Shown here in pieces: positions 1 through 9,379 of a stretch of 64,000 nucleotides of DNA. The notes beneath the pieces are model-generated. The model saw only the letters and a program-made list of their open reading frames with translations, made no database searches and was not told where the DNA came from. The number at the start of each line of letters is the position of its first letter. The first letter of the stretch is position 1. Position numbers and translations under genes: made by a program. The stretch is from Neptunomonas japonica JAMM 1380 (GTDB lineage: Bacteria; Pseudomonadota; Gammaproteobacteria; Pseudomonadales; Balneatricaceae), in contig NZ_AP014546.1 of NCBI RefSeq assembly GCF_016592555.1, positions 3,792,501-3,856,500 of the forward strand. The letters are read 5' to 3'.

Positions 1-399
1 AATCATGAACGCAATAACGACAGCAGACACAGCAACAGCGTCACTCCCATAGAGTGTGCTAACTGAAGCCAGCCCAACATAGGTGTTAAAACGCACAGAC
101 CCTTGATAGAAAGAGGTAAACCCTGCCCCAGAAAGCCCCATCCAATAACGAACCACAAAACACAGGCCTGTACCGATTAATAACAGAGCCACCACGGCAA
201 TCGATATATCCAAAATAGAAACACCGCTTATATCGGCTGAGCCTAACTTATTAATCAACAGCACCGGAAACAATACAAAGTATGTAAGTTTTTCAGCAGG
301 TTCCCAAAAGCCATTACCAGGAAAACCTGCTCTACGCCCTGCAAAACCTAAGATTAATATTGCAAAAACCGGCCATAAAGCACTTAGCACTGACAACAT
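1..399 (-). CDS. AEC-family (auxin efflux carrier-like) permease, 5' part only
   Basis: The minus strand is open from an ATG at 397-399 to the window edge, giving the first 133 residues of a hydrophobic protein. It begins MLSVLSALWPVFAILILGF and carries the segment QGSVRFNTYVGLA, which is typical of bacterial AEC transporters (putative malonate or auxin-type permeases). At least three membrane spans are visible. AEC proteins are usually about 300 residues with ten spans, so more than half of the gene lies outside the window. The substrate cannot be told. It is divergent from the gcvR-like gene, 76 bases away. Confidence 0.8.
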   Translation of the reverse strand, partial: MLSVLSALWPVFAILILGFAGRRAGFPGNGFWEPAEKLTYFVLFPVLLINKLGSADISGVSILDISIAVVALLLIGTGLCFVVRYWMGLSGAGFTSFYQGSVRFNTYVGLASVSTLYGSDAVAVSAVVIAFMI

Positions 400-475
400 A
401 TTTGTGTACTATCCTCTTATATCAGATATTTATATCTTAGCTTTGAGATCACACCTTTTAGAAGGAACCAGCTAT

Positions 476-988
476 ATGACCTCCCTTATATTAACAGTCA
501 TCGGACCTGACAAGCCTGGACTCGTTGAATGTTTATCTCAAACTATTGCTGCACATGACGGCAACTGGCTAGAATCTGCATTATCACGACTCGGTGGAAA
601 ATTCGCAGGTATCCTCGTAATTAAGGCCCCTAAAGCAAAAGCCGCAGGATTAACCAGCGCCTTACTTGAGCTAGAAAAGTCTGGCCTTAAGATCATTGTC
701 GAAACAGCTGATGAACAAGACAGACCCGACACGCTCCAGTCTTTTACACTCGAACTAATTGGGCATGACAAACCAGGCATCGTACGTGAAATTTCGCAAG
801 CCTTGGCACAACGGCACATCAATGTTGAAAGCTTATCGACAGAACTCGTCTCTGGCTCAATGTCAGCAGAACTACTGTTCAAAGCACAAGCTCAACTACT
901 CGCCCCTGAAAGCCTAGATTTTGACGACCTTCAAAGTGCTATAGAATCAATTGCCAGCGACCTAATGGTTGATATCACATTGAACTAA
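476..988 (+). CDS. gcvR: GcvR-like tandem ACT-domain regulator
   Basis: This 170-residue protein has two ACT domains, at about residues 3-75 and 88-165. Each starts with the ligand-loop motif (IGPDKPGLVE, then IGHDKPGIVR). This is the layout of the glycine cleavage system regulator GcvR, which in E. coli modulates GcvA by protein contact rather than by binding DNA. I use the ATG at 476 because AAGGA at 462-466 lies 9 bases upstream and the first ACT domain begins immediately. The in-frame extension back to 404 has no family resemblance. No gcvA is visible here, so the target is inferred only from the family. A hairpin follows the stop codon. Confidence 0.8.
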   Translation: MTSLILTVIGPDKPGLVECLSQTIAAHDGNWLESALSRLGGKFAGILVIKAPKAKAAGLTSALLELEKSGLKIIVETADEQDRPDTLQSFTLELIGHDKPGIVREISQALAQRHINVESLSTELVSGSMSAELLFKAQAQLLAPESLDFDDLQSAIESIASDLMVDITLN

Positions 989-993
989 CGCCC

Positions 994-1016
994 TGGCGGG
1001 CCCCGCCCGCCAACTT
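994..1016 (+). terminator. GC-rich hairpin after gcvR
   Basis: A perfect 8-bp stem (994-1001 with 1005-1012) closes a 3-base loop six bases after the gcvR-like stop codon. Only a short, broken T run (CTTTACC) follows, so it may terminate weakly. Confidence 0.5.
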
Positions 1017-1073
1017 TACCTACCAAGTAGAAATCGATTCAAAAACGCCTCCATTTACATTAAGGGCACTTCT

Positions 1074-1322
1074 ATGGGTATTTTTTCATGGATCCTAATG
1101 GGTTTTCTTGCAGGGGCTGTTGCCAAATGGCTAATGCCAGGCAAAGATCCCGGCGGTTGTTTTATAACCATCATTTTAGGTATTGCTGGCGGAGTTGTCG
1201 GCGGATATCTAGGAACAATACTAGGATTTGGGAAAGTCAACGGGATTAACCTAGTTAGCTTTGGGCTAGCTACAACAGGGGCTGCACTATTACTCCTCAT
1301 TTATCGCCTAATAAAAAAATAA
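1074..1322 (+). CDS. GlsB/YeaQ/YmgE-family stress-response membrane protein
   Basis: This small 82-residue protein is very hydrophobic, with three predicted membrane segments and glycine-rich turns (GFLAGAVAKWLMPG, ILGIAGGVVGGYLG). That is the signature of the transglycosylase-associated/YeaQ family. These inner-membrane proteins are linked to general stress, and their molecular function is unknown. AAGGG at 1062-1066, 7 bases before the ATG, supports the start. It stands alone between gcvR and a convergent diguanylate cyclase gene. Confidence 0.85.
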   Translation: MGIFSWILMGFLAGAVAKWLMPGKDPGGCFITIILGIAGGVVGGYLGTILGFGKVNGINLVSFGLATTGAALLLLIYRLIKK

Positions 1323-1338
1323 CCGCTAATCTGTTTCG

Positions 1339-2409
1339 TTATGCATTCTCTTTTTCAACGAGAATGCTTTCATCGAATGAAACTGTTTTTGGCTTACTCT
1401 CTAAAGAGGGAGCCAAGCACACTCTATTTCGACCCAATGACTTAGCTAAATACAAGGCATCGTCAGCCCTCTTCATCCACTCGCGTGACGTTTCTTCATG
1501 ACCTAGTTCTGCTACGCCAATCGAAACAGTAACAGCGTGATCAGGTATCAACTGCGCTTGCTCAAACAACCCACGTATCTTCTCTGAAAGATTACTTGCT
1601 TCTTCTAAGCGCCCTTCAGCTATTACAACAAATTCTTCTCCGCCAAAGCGGAACAGTATCTCACTTTTACGGATAACGCCGTTGAGGTACTCTACAAAGC
1701 GCTGTAAAAACAGATCTCCAACTGCATGCCCATACTCATCATTGATGCGTTTAAAATAATCAATATCGATGATCACAATAGAGACCGGCGCTGCTCTTCT
1801 TGAAAAGAGAGAGACTCGGCTTTCTATAGCATCATCAAGAGCTCTGCGGTTATTTGCACCGGTTAACGGATCTATCGTCGCTTGCTCAGCAAGCCTTTGT
1901 TTATCTTGTGTCATGCGTGCAGCAAAAAAATAGGAAAACAAACACACAAGTAAGTATGTCACCACAAATCCTGATAACTGAAACGCGGAAAGCGCCTCAT
2001 AGACTAATGCGGTGATAGCGACTGCAGAAAGAACACTAATACTGATGGCAACCTTTAGACGAACCATAAAGTAGCCGCCTATCGCGGTAGGGTAGGCCCA
2101 AAACAACATATCCGGCCCCTTTACCGAAATCACTGCCAGCATGCCGCTGGTGTACATCAAGGTAAAGAGAGTGCTTACTGTTCTGAAATTTGCACCATTA
2201 CGACCATAAACTCCCAAGGAGACAATGCCTGAAATAATTAGAAGATCAAGAATCACCATGACCCACTCACCTTGCAAAGCACGGCTAACGGCAAAAGGAA
2301 GAATAGCCAAGACACCGAGGGTACCTTGGATCATCATAATGTCTTCCTCAAGCCTAGAAGTAGCTCGGCTGGCCTTTAGTAAAGGCATGACTTTTCTGAA
2401 CGCATACAT
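1339..2409 (-). CDS. membrane-anchored diguanylate cyclase (GGDEF)
   Basis: About 160 N-terminal residues contain five to six hydrophobic spans and form the membrane sensor region. They are followed by a GGDEF domain (about 172-340) with the metal and substrate motif DIDYFKRINDEYGH and the active-site variant GGEEF at residues 256-260. An active cyclase would make cyclic-di-GMP from two GTP. The usual inhibitory site RxxD, five residues before GGEEF, reads RKSE here (247-250), so product feedback may be weakened. The start is uncertain: the ATG at 2409 has AGGG directly against it, and Met8 is an alternative. The signal sensed is unknown, and no EAL partner lies nearby. Confidence 0.88.
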   Translation of the reverse strand: MYAFRKVMPLLKASRATSRLEEDIMMIQGTLGVLAILPFAVSRALQGEWVMVILDLLIISGIVSLGVYGRNGANFRTVSTLFTLMYTSGMLAVISVKGPDMLFWAYPTAIGGYFMVRLKVAISISVLSAVAITALVYEALSAFQLSGFVVTYLLVCLFSYFFAARMTQDKQRLAEQATIDPLTGANNRRALDDAIESRVSLFSRRAAPVSIVIIDIDYFKRINDEYGHAVGDLFLQRFVEYLNGVIRKSEILFRFGGEEFVVIAEGRLEEASNLSEKIRGLFEQAQLIPDHAVTVSIGVAELGHEETSREWMKRADDALYLAKSLGRNRVCLAPSLESKPKTVSFDESILVEKENA

Positions 2410-2607
2410 CCCTATACTCGTATTTATGCAAAGCGTTAGTGTAATAGATGTGTATATTTGTACCAGCCCGAGAAAAAAGAGGCAAATTTAAGGGAAGAGC
2501 GATTATCAATAACAGACAAATGCTCGCAAAGACGTCCTTTAACACTCCCGTAGTACTTTTAGATCTTAACAAAACAGTTCTGAATATTTGCAAACAAATC
2601 TTTAGAC

Positions 2608-2641
2608 AAAAAAATAGCGTGCAAGAGCACGCTATTTTTTC
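2608..2641. terminator. bidirectional hairpin terminator downstream of argH
   Basis: A stem of about 14 bp (AAAATAGCGTGC pairing with its complement) closes the 4-base loop AAGA and has an A run on one side and a T run on the other. It lies 25 bases beyond the argH stop codon and would end argH transcription on the minus strand. Confidence 0.85.
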
Positions 2642-2665
2642 AGCACTGGGTAGTGTTATAAATTA

Positions 2666-4060
2666 CTAAGCACGTGCCCCCAGTTTATCCTGACCTCGCT
2701 TAACGGCAGCTCTTACCTGATCTGGGGCAGTACCACCAACATGATTACGTGCAGCCACCGAACCTTCTAACGTCAACACATCAAATACATCTTCAGAGAT
2801 AGTATCGGAGAATGCCTGTAGCTCCTCCAGTGACATCTCTCCCAAATCTTTACCTGTCTCAATCCCATAAGCAACCGACTTACCGACCACTTCATGAGCA
2901 TCGCGGAAGGGCATACCTTTTCTGACCAAGTAATCAGCAAGGTCCGTCGCTGTGGAGAAACCACGCAGAGCGGCTTCACGCATGTATTCTTTACGTGATT
3001 CAAGCGCAGGCACCATATCAGCATAAGCTCGCAAACAACCTTTCACTGTATCAATGGTATCGAACAACGGCTCTTTATCTTCTTGGTTATCTTTGTTGTA
3101 AGCCAATGGCTGTGACTTCATCAACGTTAACAAGCTGAATAGGTGACCATAAACACGTCCACTTTTCCCACGTACCAGTTCAGGCACATCTGGATTTTTC
3201 TTTTGCGGCATAATAGATGAGCCGGTACAGAAACGATCTGGTAGATTAATGAAATTAAACTGAGCAGAGGTCCACAACACCAACTCTTCGGACATACGTG
3301 TCAGATGCATCAACAAAAGACTAGAAGCCGCACAAAACTCAATACCGAAGTCACGATCAGATACAGCATCTAATGAATTTTCAGCAGGCGCGTCAAAACC
3401 TAACAACTGACAAGTAATATCACGCTGAATCGGATAGGTAGTACCCGCTAAAGCAGCCGCACCTAACGGCATAATATTAACTCGCTTACGCGTATCAACA
3501 AAACGATCGTAGTCACGACTAAGCATTTCAAACCACGCCATCAAATGATGGCCAAACGTTACAGGCTGAGCCGTTTGCAGATGGGTAAAGCCAGGCATGA
3601 TCGTATCAGCTTCTTGATGAGCCAGACCCAACAGCCCCTCTTGCAAGCGTGTAATTTCAAGTAAGATAAGATCAATTTCATCACGCAAGTATAAGCGAAT
3701 ATCTGTCGCTACTTGGTCATTACGAGAACGCCCTGTGTGTAGCTTCTTACCCGTAATACCAATTTTAGCCGTGAGCGCTGCTTCAATATTCATATGAACA
3801 TCTTCAAGCTCAATAGACCACTCAAAGCGACCTTCTTCGATATCTGTGCTTATTTCAGATAATCCTTGGATAATCATGTCACGCTCAGCAACAGTCAGCA
3901 CACCGGCTTCAGTCAACATTGTGGCATGAGCAACCGAGCCTTGAATATCTTGTCGATACATACGCTGATCAAATTCAACTGATGCCGTGAAGCGTGCTAC
4001 AAACGCATCCGTTGGCTCATTAAAACGACCACCCCACTGCTGGTTGGTTTTATTGCTCAT
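2666..4060 (-). CDS. argH: argininosuccinate lyase
   Basis: ArgH cleaves argininosuccinate to arginine and fumarate, the last step of arginine biosynthesis, in the cytosolic homotetramer. The 464 residues match the usual length. The fumarase/aspartase superfamily signature [11 protein letters not shown] lies at 280-290 and contains the catalytic serine. The motif [11 protein letters not shown] (about 156-166) supplies the catalytic histidine, and HTGRSRNDQ (108-116) binds substrate. The gene stands alone and is divergent from hemC. In Pseudomonas I recall that argH and hemC flank the algZ-algR regulators; here they are separated by only 185 bases. Confidence 0.97.
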   Translation of the reverse strand: MSNKTNQQWGGRFNEPTDAFVARFTASVEFDQRMYRQDIQGSVAHATMLTEAGVLTVAERDMIIQGLSEISTDIEEGRFEWSIELEDVHMNIEAALTAKIGITGKKLHTGRSRNDQVATDIRLYLRDEIDLILLEITRLQEGLLGLAHQEADTIMPGFTHLQTAQPVTFGHHLMAWFEMLSRDYDRFVDTRKRVNIMPLGAAALAGTTYPIQRDITCQLLGFDAPAENSLDAVSDRDFGIEFCAASSLLLMHLTRMSEELVLWTSAQFNFINLPDRFCTGSSIMPQKKNPDVPELVRGKSGRVYGHLFSLLTLMKSQPLAYNKDNQEDKEPLFDTIDTVKGCLRAYADMVPALESRKEYMREAALRGFSTATDLADYLVRKGMPFRDAHEVVGKSVAYGIETGKDLGEMSLEELQAFSDTISEDVFDVLTLEGSVAARNHVGGTAPDQVRAAVKRGQDKLGARA

Positions 4061-4088
4061 GCTCAGGACCTCACTATGAAAACTGGAC

Positions 4089-4103
4089 AGACCGTTCTGG
4101 TCT
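4089..4103. repeat. short inverted repeat in the argH leader
   Basis: AGACC and GGTCT are separated by five bases, between the predicted argH -10 box and the argH ATG. This could be an operator or a small mRNA hairpin. It does not resemble the E. coli ARG box. Confidence 0.3.
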
Positions 4104-4116
4104 AAATTTGCGAGGG

Positions 4117-4125
4117 ATTATATCA
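4117..4125 (-). promoter_or_regulatory. argH promoter, extended -10
   Basis: The minus strand reads TGATATAAT, a perfect TATAAT hexamer with the upstream TG of an extended -10, 57 bases before the argH ATG. No good -35 box was found, which fits an extended -10 promoter. Confidence 0.6.
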
Positions 4126-4184
4126 GTTTTGGCACCCGATGCGTGTTCTCTTGATATATGCAAAGCCCCTGAAACGAAATGATC

Positions 4185-4193
4185 TGTTACAAT
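4185..4193 (+). promoter_or_regulatory. hemC promoter, extended -10
   Basis: TGTTACAAT is a TG-extended -10 box with five of six consensus bases, 52 bases before the hemC start. It would drive the hemCDXY operon. No convincing -35 is present. Confidence 0.5.
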
Positions 4194-4245
4194 CGCTGCA
4201 TTCGCCCGGTAAGGCCCATTGTCGTTTTCACTTTAGGACAGGACT

Positions 4246-5190
4246 ATGCAGAAAAAAGTTGTGCGCATCGCGACCCGAAAAAGCCTATTAGCACTTTGGC
4301 AAGCTGAGTATGTTAAAGCTGAGCTGGAGAAGCACCATCCAGGTATTCAGGTAGAACTGCTGGGCATGACAACCCGTGGCGACATTATTCTCGATACACC
4401 ACTGGCAAAAGTTGGCGGCAAAGGGCTATTTGTTAAAGAACTCGAAGTCGCCATGTTAGAAAATAGAGCAGATATCGCCGTTCACTCCATGAAAGATGTC
4501 CCTATGGAGTTCCCCGAAGGCCTAGGCCTTTCTGTTATTTGCCCACGCGAAAAGCCAACAGATGCCTTTGTTTCTAACAAGTTCAACTCCCTTGCTGATT
4601 TACCTCAAGGCGCTATTGTTGGAACATCATCACTACGACGCCAATCACTCATAAAAGAACAACGCCCAGACCTTGAAATTCAAGACCTTCGCGGCAATGT
4701 TCAAACACGTCTAAGAAAACTAGATGAAGGTCAATACGACGCCATTATTCTTGCTACCGCAGGCCTACTACGGCTGAAACTAGAAGAACGTATTCGTAGT
4801 GAACTACCCGACGACATCTGCCTGCCCGCTGGCGGCCAAGGTGCTGTCGGCATAGAGTGCCGCCTTGATGATGCAGATACCATTGCCCTACTGGCGCCAC
4901 TGCACCATCAACCAACAGCATGGTGCGTATTGGCTGAACGCGCACTAAATAGACGCCTTGAAGGCGGCTGTCAGGTTCCTATTGCCTGTCACGCCATACT
5001 CAACGAAGCCCAAGATGAAGTATATTTACGTGGTTTAGTTGCACGCCCGGATGGCACTACCGTTTTACGCGACGAAATGCGCGGACACCCTGATCAAGCA
5101 GAAGAGATTGGCGTCACAGTAGCCGAGCGACTTTTGGCAGCCGGTGCTGATGAAATTCTGAGCGAAGTTTATGCAACCAACAAAGGTTAA
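4246..5190 (+). CDS. hemC: hydroxymethylbilane synthase (porphobilinogen deaminase)
   Basis: HemC joins four porphobilinogen molecules into hydroxymethylbilane in tetrapyrrole synthesis. The 314-residue protein has the N-terminal [10 protein letters not shown] motif, the catalytic region HSMKDVP (80-86), the arginine-rich cofactor and substrate site (GTSSLRRQ, 126-133) and the dipyrromethane-attachment cysteine C242 in EGGCQVP. A purine-rich AGGACAGG precedes the ATG. It overlaps hemD by 20 bases and heads a four-gene operon. Confidence 0.97.
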   Translation: MQKKVVRIATRKSLLALWQAEYVKAELEKHHPGIQVELLGMTTRGDIILDTPLAKVGGKGLFVKELEVAMLENRADIAVHSMKDVPMEFPEGLGLSVICPREKPTDAFVSNKFNSLADLPQGAIVGTSSLRRQSLIKEQRPDLEIQDLRGNVQTRLRKLDEGQYDAIILATAGLLRLKLEERIRSELPDDICLPAGGQGAVGIECRLDDADTIALLAPLHHQPTAWCVLAERALNRRLEGGCQVPIACHAILNEAQDEVYLRGLVARPDGTTVLRDEMRGHPDQAEEIGVTVAERLLAAGADEILSEVYATNKG

Positions 5191-5995
5191 ACTTCCCTCG
5201 CTTCACAACCAACGTGTGCTAGTAACACGCCCTACTCAGCAAGCAGATCAGCTCATTGACCTGCTTAAACAGTGTGGTGCTAAGCCTGTGCACTTACCGG
5301 CTCTGAAGATATGTCCTATCAGTGATACTGACTCCCGATATGCGCAGCTCAGAAATCAGATGATGAACTTAGATCATTACTCCATCATCATCTGTATTAG
5401 CCCCAATGCAGCACACCAGGCACTCGAGTGGATCGATCAATTCTGGCCGCAGCTCCCCGAAGGGATTGATTGGTATGCCATTGGCAAAAAAACGGCTCAC
5501 ATATTAAACAATCAAGACATTTTAGCTCACCATTCAACAGCAGGCTTTGATTCAGAAGCCATGCTGACACTACCAGAACTAACTGATATTCGTGGTAAAA
5601 GAATTCTCATTTTACGAGGCTCAAGCGGCAGAGCTATGTTAGCCGAAACACTAACAGCCCGCGGTGCTGAAGTAGAGTATGCTAATCTCTACGACAGAAC
5701 ATGCCCCGAATATGACGATACGCATATCAAAAGTATTATTTATAACATTCCTTTATCATCTATCCTGATTACCAGTGGCGAGGCCCTTAGCAATTTTGTT
5801 ACAGTTGCTGCTGGTCGCCAAAAACAGTTCAGCACGGATTCACTACATCATCTTTATCTTGTAGTACCTAGTGAGCGAATTGCTGATCAGGCTAGACACA
5901 AAGGATTTACACGAATCAAGGTAGCGCAAGGGCCGGATGACTTATCCATGGTAACAGCGCTAAATTCAGCTAACGACTCGGAAGCCAACGCATGA
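5171..5995 (+). CDS. hemD: uroporphyrinogen-III synthase
   Basis: HemD closes hydroxymethylbilane into uroporphyrinogen III, inverting ring D. The 274 residues show the family's weakly conserved two-lobe pattern: [13 protein letters not shown] near the start, FDSEAML (about 115-121), [12 protein letters not shown] (about 130-141) and ILITSGEAL (about 200). The ATG at 5171 lies inside hemC, giving a 20-base overlap and suggesting translational coupling. Its stop overlaps the hemX start as ATGA. Confidence 0.92.
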   Translation: MQPTKVKLPSLHNQRVLVTRPTQQADQLIDLLKQCGAKPVHLPALKICPISDTDSRYAQLRNQMMNLDHYSIIICISPNAAHQALEWIDQFWPQLPEGIDWYAIGKKTAHILNNQDILAHHSTAGFDSEAMLTLPELTDIRGKRILILRGSSGRAMLAETLTARGAEVEYANLYDRTCPEYDDTHIKSIIYNIPLSSILITSGEALSNFVTVAAGRQKQFSTDSLHHLYLVVPSERIADQARHKGFTRIKVAQGPDDLSMVTALNSANDSEANA

Positions 5996-7326
5996 AACAT
6001 ACCGAGAAAAAAACTCAAACCACCGTAGAAGCCGTCATCGAGTCGAAAACCGCACCGACAGACCAAACCGTAGACGAATCAACAGTCGATACTAAGAATA
6101 CAAAAAGCAGTACCGACAACGTGGTTGAAACAGCTAAAGAAGAACAATCTTTAGCAAAAAGCCAAAACAAAGACAGCGACGCTCAAGAAACACCTGAGCC
6201 TGTTAAATCAGAGCCGGTCGACAAAACAACGCCACCTCCTGTCATGCCTGCAGAGGAAAAACAAGCAGCTACGTGGCCCGGAAAACTAGCGCTAGTTATC
6301 TCTATTATCGCGCTAGGCGGCAGTGGCTACCAATATTGGCACTCCATGCAAAGTCAGCAACAAGATAGCTCTACGATCGACAACCTTAAACAGGAAGTCA
6401 GTAAAGCAGTTGCCAGTGTCAATACACAGCTTACTGATACAAAATCAGTCGTTAGCTCCCAAGTAGCATCGGTAAACCAAAACCTAACGTTACTGCAGTC
6501 TCAGTCTTCAAAAGAGCAAAAAGGCATTGAAGAGCTACAAACACGCCTGACACAAAGCATCCAGCAAGTAACAGCCAAACAAAGCAACTCACGCAAAGAT
6601 TGGCTACTCGCAGAAGTAGAATACTTACTGAGGTTAGCCAACCAGCGTATTTTGATGGAAAATACCTCTTCAGGTGCTTTATCACTACTTAAATCTGCTG
6701 ACAAAATTTTAAAAGAAACAGATGATGTATCCATCTATACTGTCCGCAAAACATTAGCCTCAGATATTGCAGCCCTTGAATCAGTCCCTACTTTTGATCT
6801 TGAAGGCTCATACCTGAAATTGGCAGCCCTAAGCGAACAGATTAACAACCTGCGTCTAGTTCCGCTTACAGACAAGAATAAGCTACCTTCTCTGATCGAA
6901 GAGATCTCGCCGGAAGCCATGAGCGAAACATGGTCGAGTGGATTAAAAGAGTCGTGGGCTAAAGCTGTTGATAAGGTAGAGAAACTCGTTGTTATTCAAC
7001 ATCGCGACGAGCCAATCGAGCCACTACTATCACCTGAGCAAAACTACTACTTACAACAGAACTTACACCTGATGTTAGAGCAGGCTCAATTAGCACTTTT
7101 GCAGAAAAACCAAATCGCATTTGATCGCAGCCTCGTCAAAGCTGAAGAGTGGACGGGCACCTACTTTGAAGAAAAAGATGCCACTACCCAAGCACTCATT
7201 CGTGGTATTGATGAACTCAAAGGTCTAAAGATCTCACCGGAGATGCCAAACATCAGCGGATCACTCAATGCGCTAAAAACGTACCTGCAACAAGTCACCA
7301 AACTTAAGGAAAAAGGAGCAGCATAA
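5992..7326 (+). CDS. hemX: HemX family membrane protein
   Basis: The 444-residue protein has a long Thr/Glu/Lys-rich cytoplasmic N-terminus (1-90), one membrane segment (about 95-115), a coiled-coil region (about 120-195) and a helical C-terminal domain. This is the proteobacterial HemX layout, historically called uroporphyrinogen-III C-methyltransferase, though no SAM-binding methyltransferase motif is visible. Its place between hemD and hemY, with ATGA and TAATG overlaps on either side, makes the assignment firm. The exact role in heme supply is not established for the family. Confidence 0.9.
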   Translation: MKHTEKKTQTTVEAVIESKTAPTDQTVDESTVDTKNTKSSTDNVVETAKEEQSLAKSQNKDSDAQETPEPVKSEPVDKTTPPPVMPAEEKQAATWPGKLALVISIIALGGSGYQYWHSMQSQQQDSSTIDNLKQEVSKAVASVNTQLTDTKSVVSSQVASVNQNLTLLQSQSSKEQKGIEELQTRLTQSIQQVTAKQSNSRKDWLLAEVEYLLRLANQRILMENTSSGALSLLKSADKILKETDDVSIYTVRKTLASDIAALESVPTFDLEGSYLKLAALSEQINNLRLVPLTDKNKLPSLIEEISPEAMSETWSSGLKESWAKAVDKVEKLVVIQHRDEPIEPLLSPEQNYYLQQNLHLMLEQAQLALLQKNQIAFDRSLVKAEEWTGTYFEEKDATTQALIRGIDELKGLKISPEMPNISGSLNALKTYLQQVTKLKEKGAA

Positions 7327-8624
7327 TGAAAAGATTATTTCTGCTGCTCCTCATCGTTCTGGCTGCGGGAGCATGGGTCGGCGAAAAAATGGTCAAAGAC
7401 CCTGGCTATGTTCTGATCTCCTATGACGAGAGCACAATAGAAACCAGCCTTTGGGTGCTATTAGTTGTGCTAACACTGGGTTTTGTTGCACTTCATTGGG
7501 CCGTGAACATATTCTTTAAAGCGCGCTTCCCTACGGCTAAATTCCGTGAGTGGCGCGAGCGTCGTGATGCCCGCCAAGCGCAAGGCAAAACATTAAAAGG
7601 CTTACTCGCTTTATCAGAAGGCCGCTGGTGGAAAGCACAACGCTTATTGAGTCAATCTGCTGAAAGTTCAGACCAACCATTAATCAACTATATTGCTGCA
7701 GCACGTGCAGCTCATGAGCAGGGTGAAGACAAAGCCGCTGATGAGTTACTACAAAAGGCTCGCAGTAGCGTACCTCAAGCCGAAGTCGCTATTGGTATCA
7801 CTCAAGTGCAAATCCAGCTTGAACGTGGGCAACTTGAGCCTTCTTTAGCAACGCTGCTGCGTTTGCGCAGGCTCGCCCCAAAACATACTTACGTACTCCG
7901 TCTCTTGAAAGATGTTTATGTTCGCTTAGAAGACTGGCAAGGGTTAACCAACCTAATCCCAGAGCTGCGCAAACTTAAAGTACTAAAAGAAGACGAAATC
8001 GCTGCTCTCGAACAAACCTGCTATTCAGAGTTATTGGAAAGCACACTAGAAAAACTTCCGGTAGAAGCAGATAGCAACACTCGCTTACAAGCGCTAACAA
8101 AAGAGTGGAAAAGCTTACCTTCAGCACTTTCTCACGATACAGAGATGATCCAGCGTTACATCGAGCAGCTGGTGAGCGCAGGCTCTGAAGATAAAGCCGA
8201 AAGCGTCCTTCAAGACAAAATCAAACGTCAGTGGGACGAAGACCTCGTCAACCTTTATGGTCGAATTAAAGGTGAAAGTGCCCATAAGCAGCTCGAAGTT
8301 GCTAAAGGCTGGCTGAAAAAGAACCCAGATAGCGCAGCACTTAAACTCACTCTTGGTCGACTTGCCATGCGCAACGAGCAATGGGGCAAAGCCGTAGACT
8401 ATATGGAAGAAAGTTTAGCGCTTGAAAAACGCCCTGAAACTTACACCGAGCTAACACGAGTATTACAACACCTGGGCGACAACAAGCGCTCACTGAGTGT
8501 TATGCAAGATGGGCTCGCCTTAATGGGTGGTGGGTTAACGCCTATTCCACTGCCTGCTGCACAAGAGCAAGGCGAAAGCAAAACTGACGAAGAAGCTAAA
8601 GAGAGCAGCACAAGCAACGCTTAA
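7326..8624 (+). CDS. hemY: HemY family TPR membrane protein
   Basis: The 432-residue protein has two N-terminal membrane segments (about 3-22 and 42-62). The basic stretch RFPTAKFREWRERRDARQ follows, and then helical repeats of TPR type fill the rest, as in gammaproteobacterial HemY (Pfam HemY_N). It is unrelated to protoporphyrinogen oxidase, which shares the symbol in other bacteria. The C-terminus is an acidic tail. Its ATG shares one base with the hemX stop (TAATG). It is the last gene of the heme operon and is followed by a clear terminator. Confidence 0.92.
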   Translation: MKRLFLLLLIVLAAGAWVGEKMVKDPGYVLISYDESTIETSLWVLLVVLTLGFVALHWAVNIFFKARFPTAKFREWRERRDARQAQGKTLKGLLALSEGRWWKAQRLLSQSAESSDQPLINYIAAARAAHEQGEDKAADELLQKARSSVPQAEVAIGITQVQIQLERGQLEPSLATLLRLRRLAPKHTYVLRLLKDVYVRLEDWQGLTNLIPELRKLKVLKEDEIAALEQTCYSELLESTLEKLPVEADSNTRLQALTKEWKSLPSALSHDTEMIQRYIEQLVSAGSEDKAESVLQDKIKRQWDEDLVNLYGRIKGESAHKQLEVAKGWLKKNPDSAALKLTLGRLAMRNEQWGKAVDYMEESLALEKRPETYTELTRVLQHLGDNKRSLSVMQDGLALMGGGLTPIPLPAAQEQGESKTDEEAKESSTSNA

Positions 8625-8647
8625 AACGTCACTTTCTTTGTATATAT

Positions 8648-8682
8648 AAAAAACCAGCACTGGTGACGGCGCTGGTTTTTTT
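8648..8682 (+). terminator. terminator of the hemCDXY operon
   Basis: AAACCAGC pairs with GCTGGTTT around a 12-base inner region, and a seven-T run follows, 23 bases after the hemY stop codon. Confidence 0.85.
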
Positions 8683-8707
8683 ATGTCTGAAAAATCAACA
8701 TATCGAA

Positions 8708-9160
8708 TTACGGCTGAGTAGCCGCTTTAGCAAAGTGTTTAAGCGCGCCTGTAACTTGCTCAAGAACAGCAAAACACTCTTGTAACTGATGACGCTTGGC
8801 CAAGTACGCAGGGTTGTTATAGCTTAACCATACCTGCCCTGCCTCATCCTCATGGATCAATGCTTTTTGCGGAAGATCAATGGCTGCACTCTGGTCGCAC
8901 AACATCAGTGGCGTGCCCACTTTTGGATTACCAAAAATCACTAACTCAGTTGGGCGTAACTGCATATCTACTTTTTTCGCACCTGCGGCATGATCAATGC
9001 GCGCAAACACATTCATGCCTTTTTTAGCCAATACAGCCTCAAGCCGGTTTGCTGTTTCGTTAACATCATGAGCACTCTTTACACTGATAACACCATTATC
9101 AGCTATAGCAGCTGATGAGAGTGAGAACAAAGCAATAAAACCTAATAGAAATTTACGCAT
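8708..9160 (-). CDS. secreted DUF302 protein
   Basis: A signal peptide of about 20 residues (MRKFLLGFIALFSLSSAAIA) is followed by a DUF302 domain of roughly 125 residues containing IFGNPKVGTPLM and LIHEDEAGQVWLSYNNPAYLA. DUF302 proteins are small periplasmic or cytosolic proteins of unknown function. I take the ATG at 9160 because AAGAAGGG lies just upstream and the signal peptide begins there. A 23-codon in-frame extension to 9229 is unlikely. The gene is convergent with the heme operon. Confidence 0.85.
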   Translation of the reverse strand: MRKFLLGFIALFSLSSAAIADNGVISVKSAHDVNETANRLEAVLAKKGMNVFARIDHAAGAKKVDMQLRPTELVIFGNPKVGTPLMLCDQSAAIDLPQKALIHEDEAGQVWLSYNNPAYLAKRHQLQECFAVLEQVTGALKHFAKAATQP

Positions 9161-9323
9161 GGGAAGCCCTTCTTTATATTCATTGAAAATAAGTAATAAT
9201 TTTAAGCCCCTTGTTAATAAGGGCGCCAACAGGACAGAAAGAGTTCATTTTGACAGACTGTTTTACATAAAAGTTCATATTCAGTTGATACAACTAAGCA
9301 ACACTTTTCAGTTCTATAGACAT

Positions 9324-9347
9324 AAAAAAGCCGATCAAAAGATCGGC
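9324..9347 (-). terminator. terminator of the ubiD-reductase operon
   Basis: On the minus strand GCCGATC, TTTT and GATCGGC form a perfect 7-bp hairpin followed by TTTTTT, 33 bases after the reductase stop codon. Confidence 0.85.
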
Positions 9348-9379
9348 CATTTAAACGTATTAGCACTGGATTTCTAAAG

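Noticed and set aside
404..475. N-terminal extension of the gcvR-like gene
   Set aside because: The ribosome binding site and the ACT domain both point to ATG 476.
538..882. Minus-strand frame of 114 codons inside gcvR
   Set aside because: Serine/cysteine-rich shadow of a well-supported ACT-domain gene; no ribosome binding site or family.
2448..2669. Plus-strand frame of 73 codons upstream of argH's 3' end
   Set aside because: It runs through the argH terminator hairpin and has no recognisable product.
4151..4193. TTGATA and TACAAT as a hemC -35/-10 pair
   Set aside because: The spacing is 31 bases; only the extended -10 is retained.
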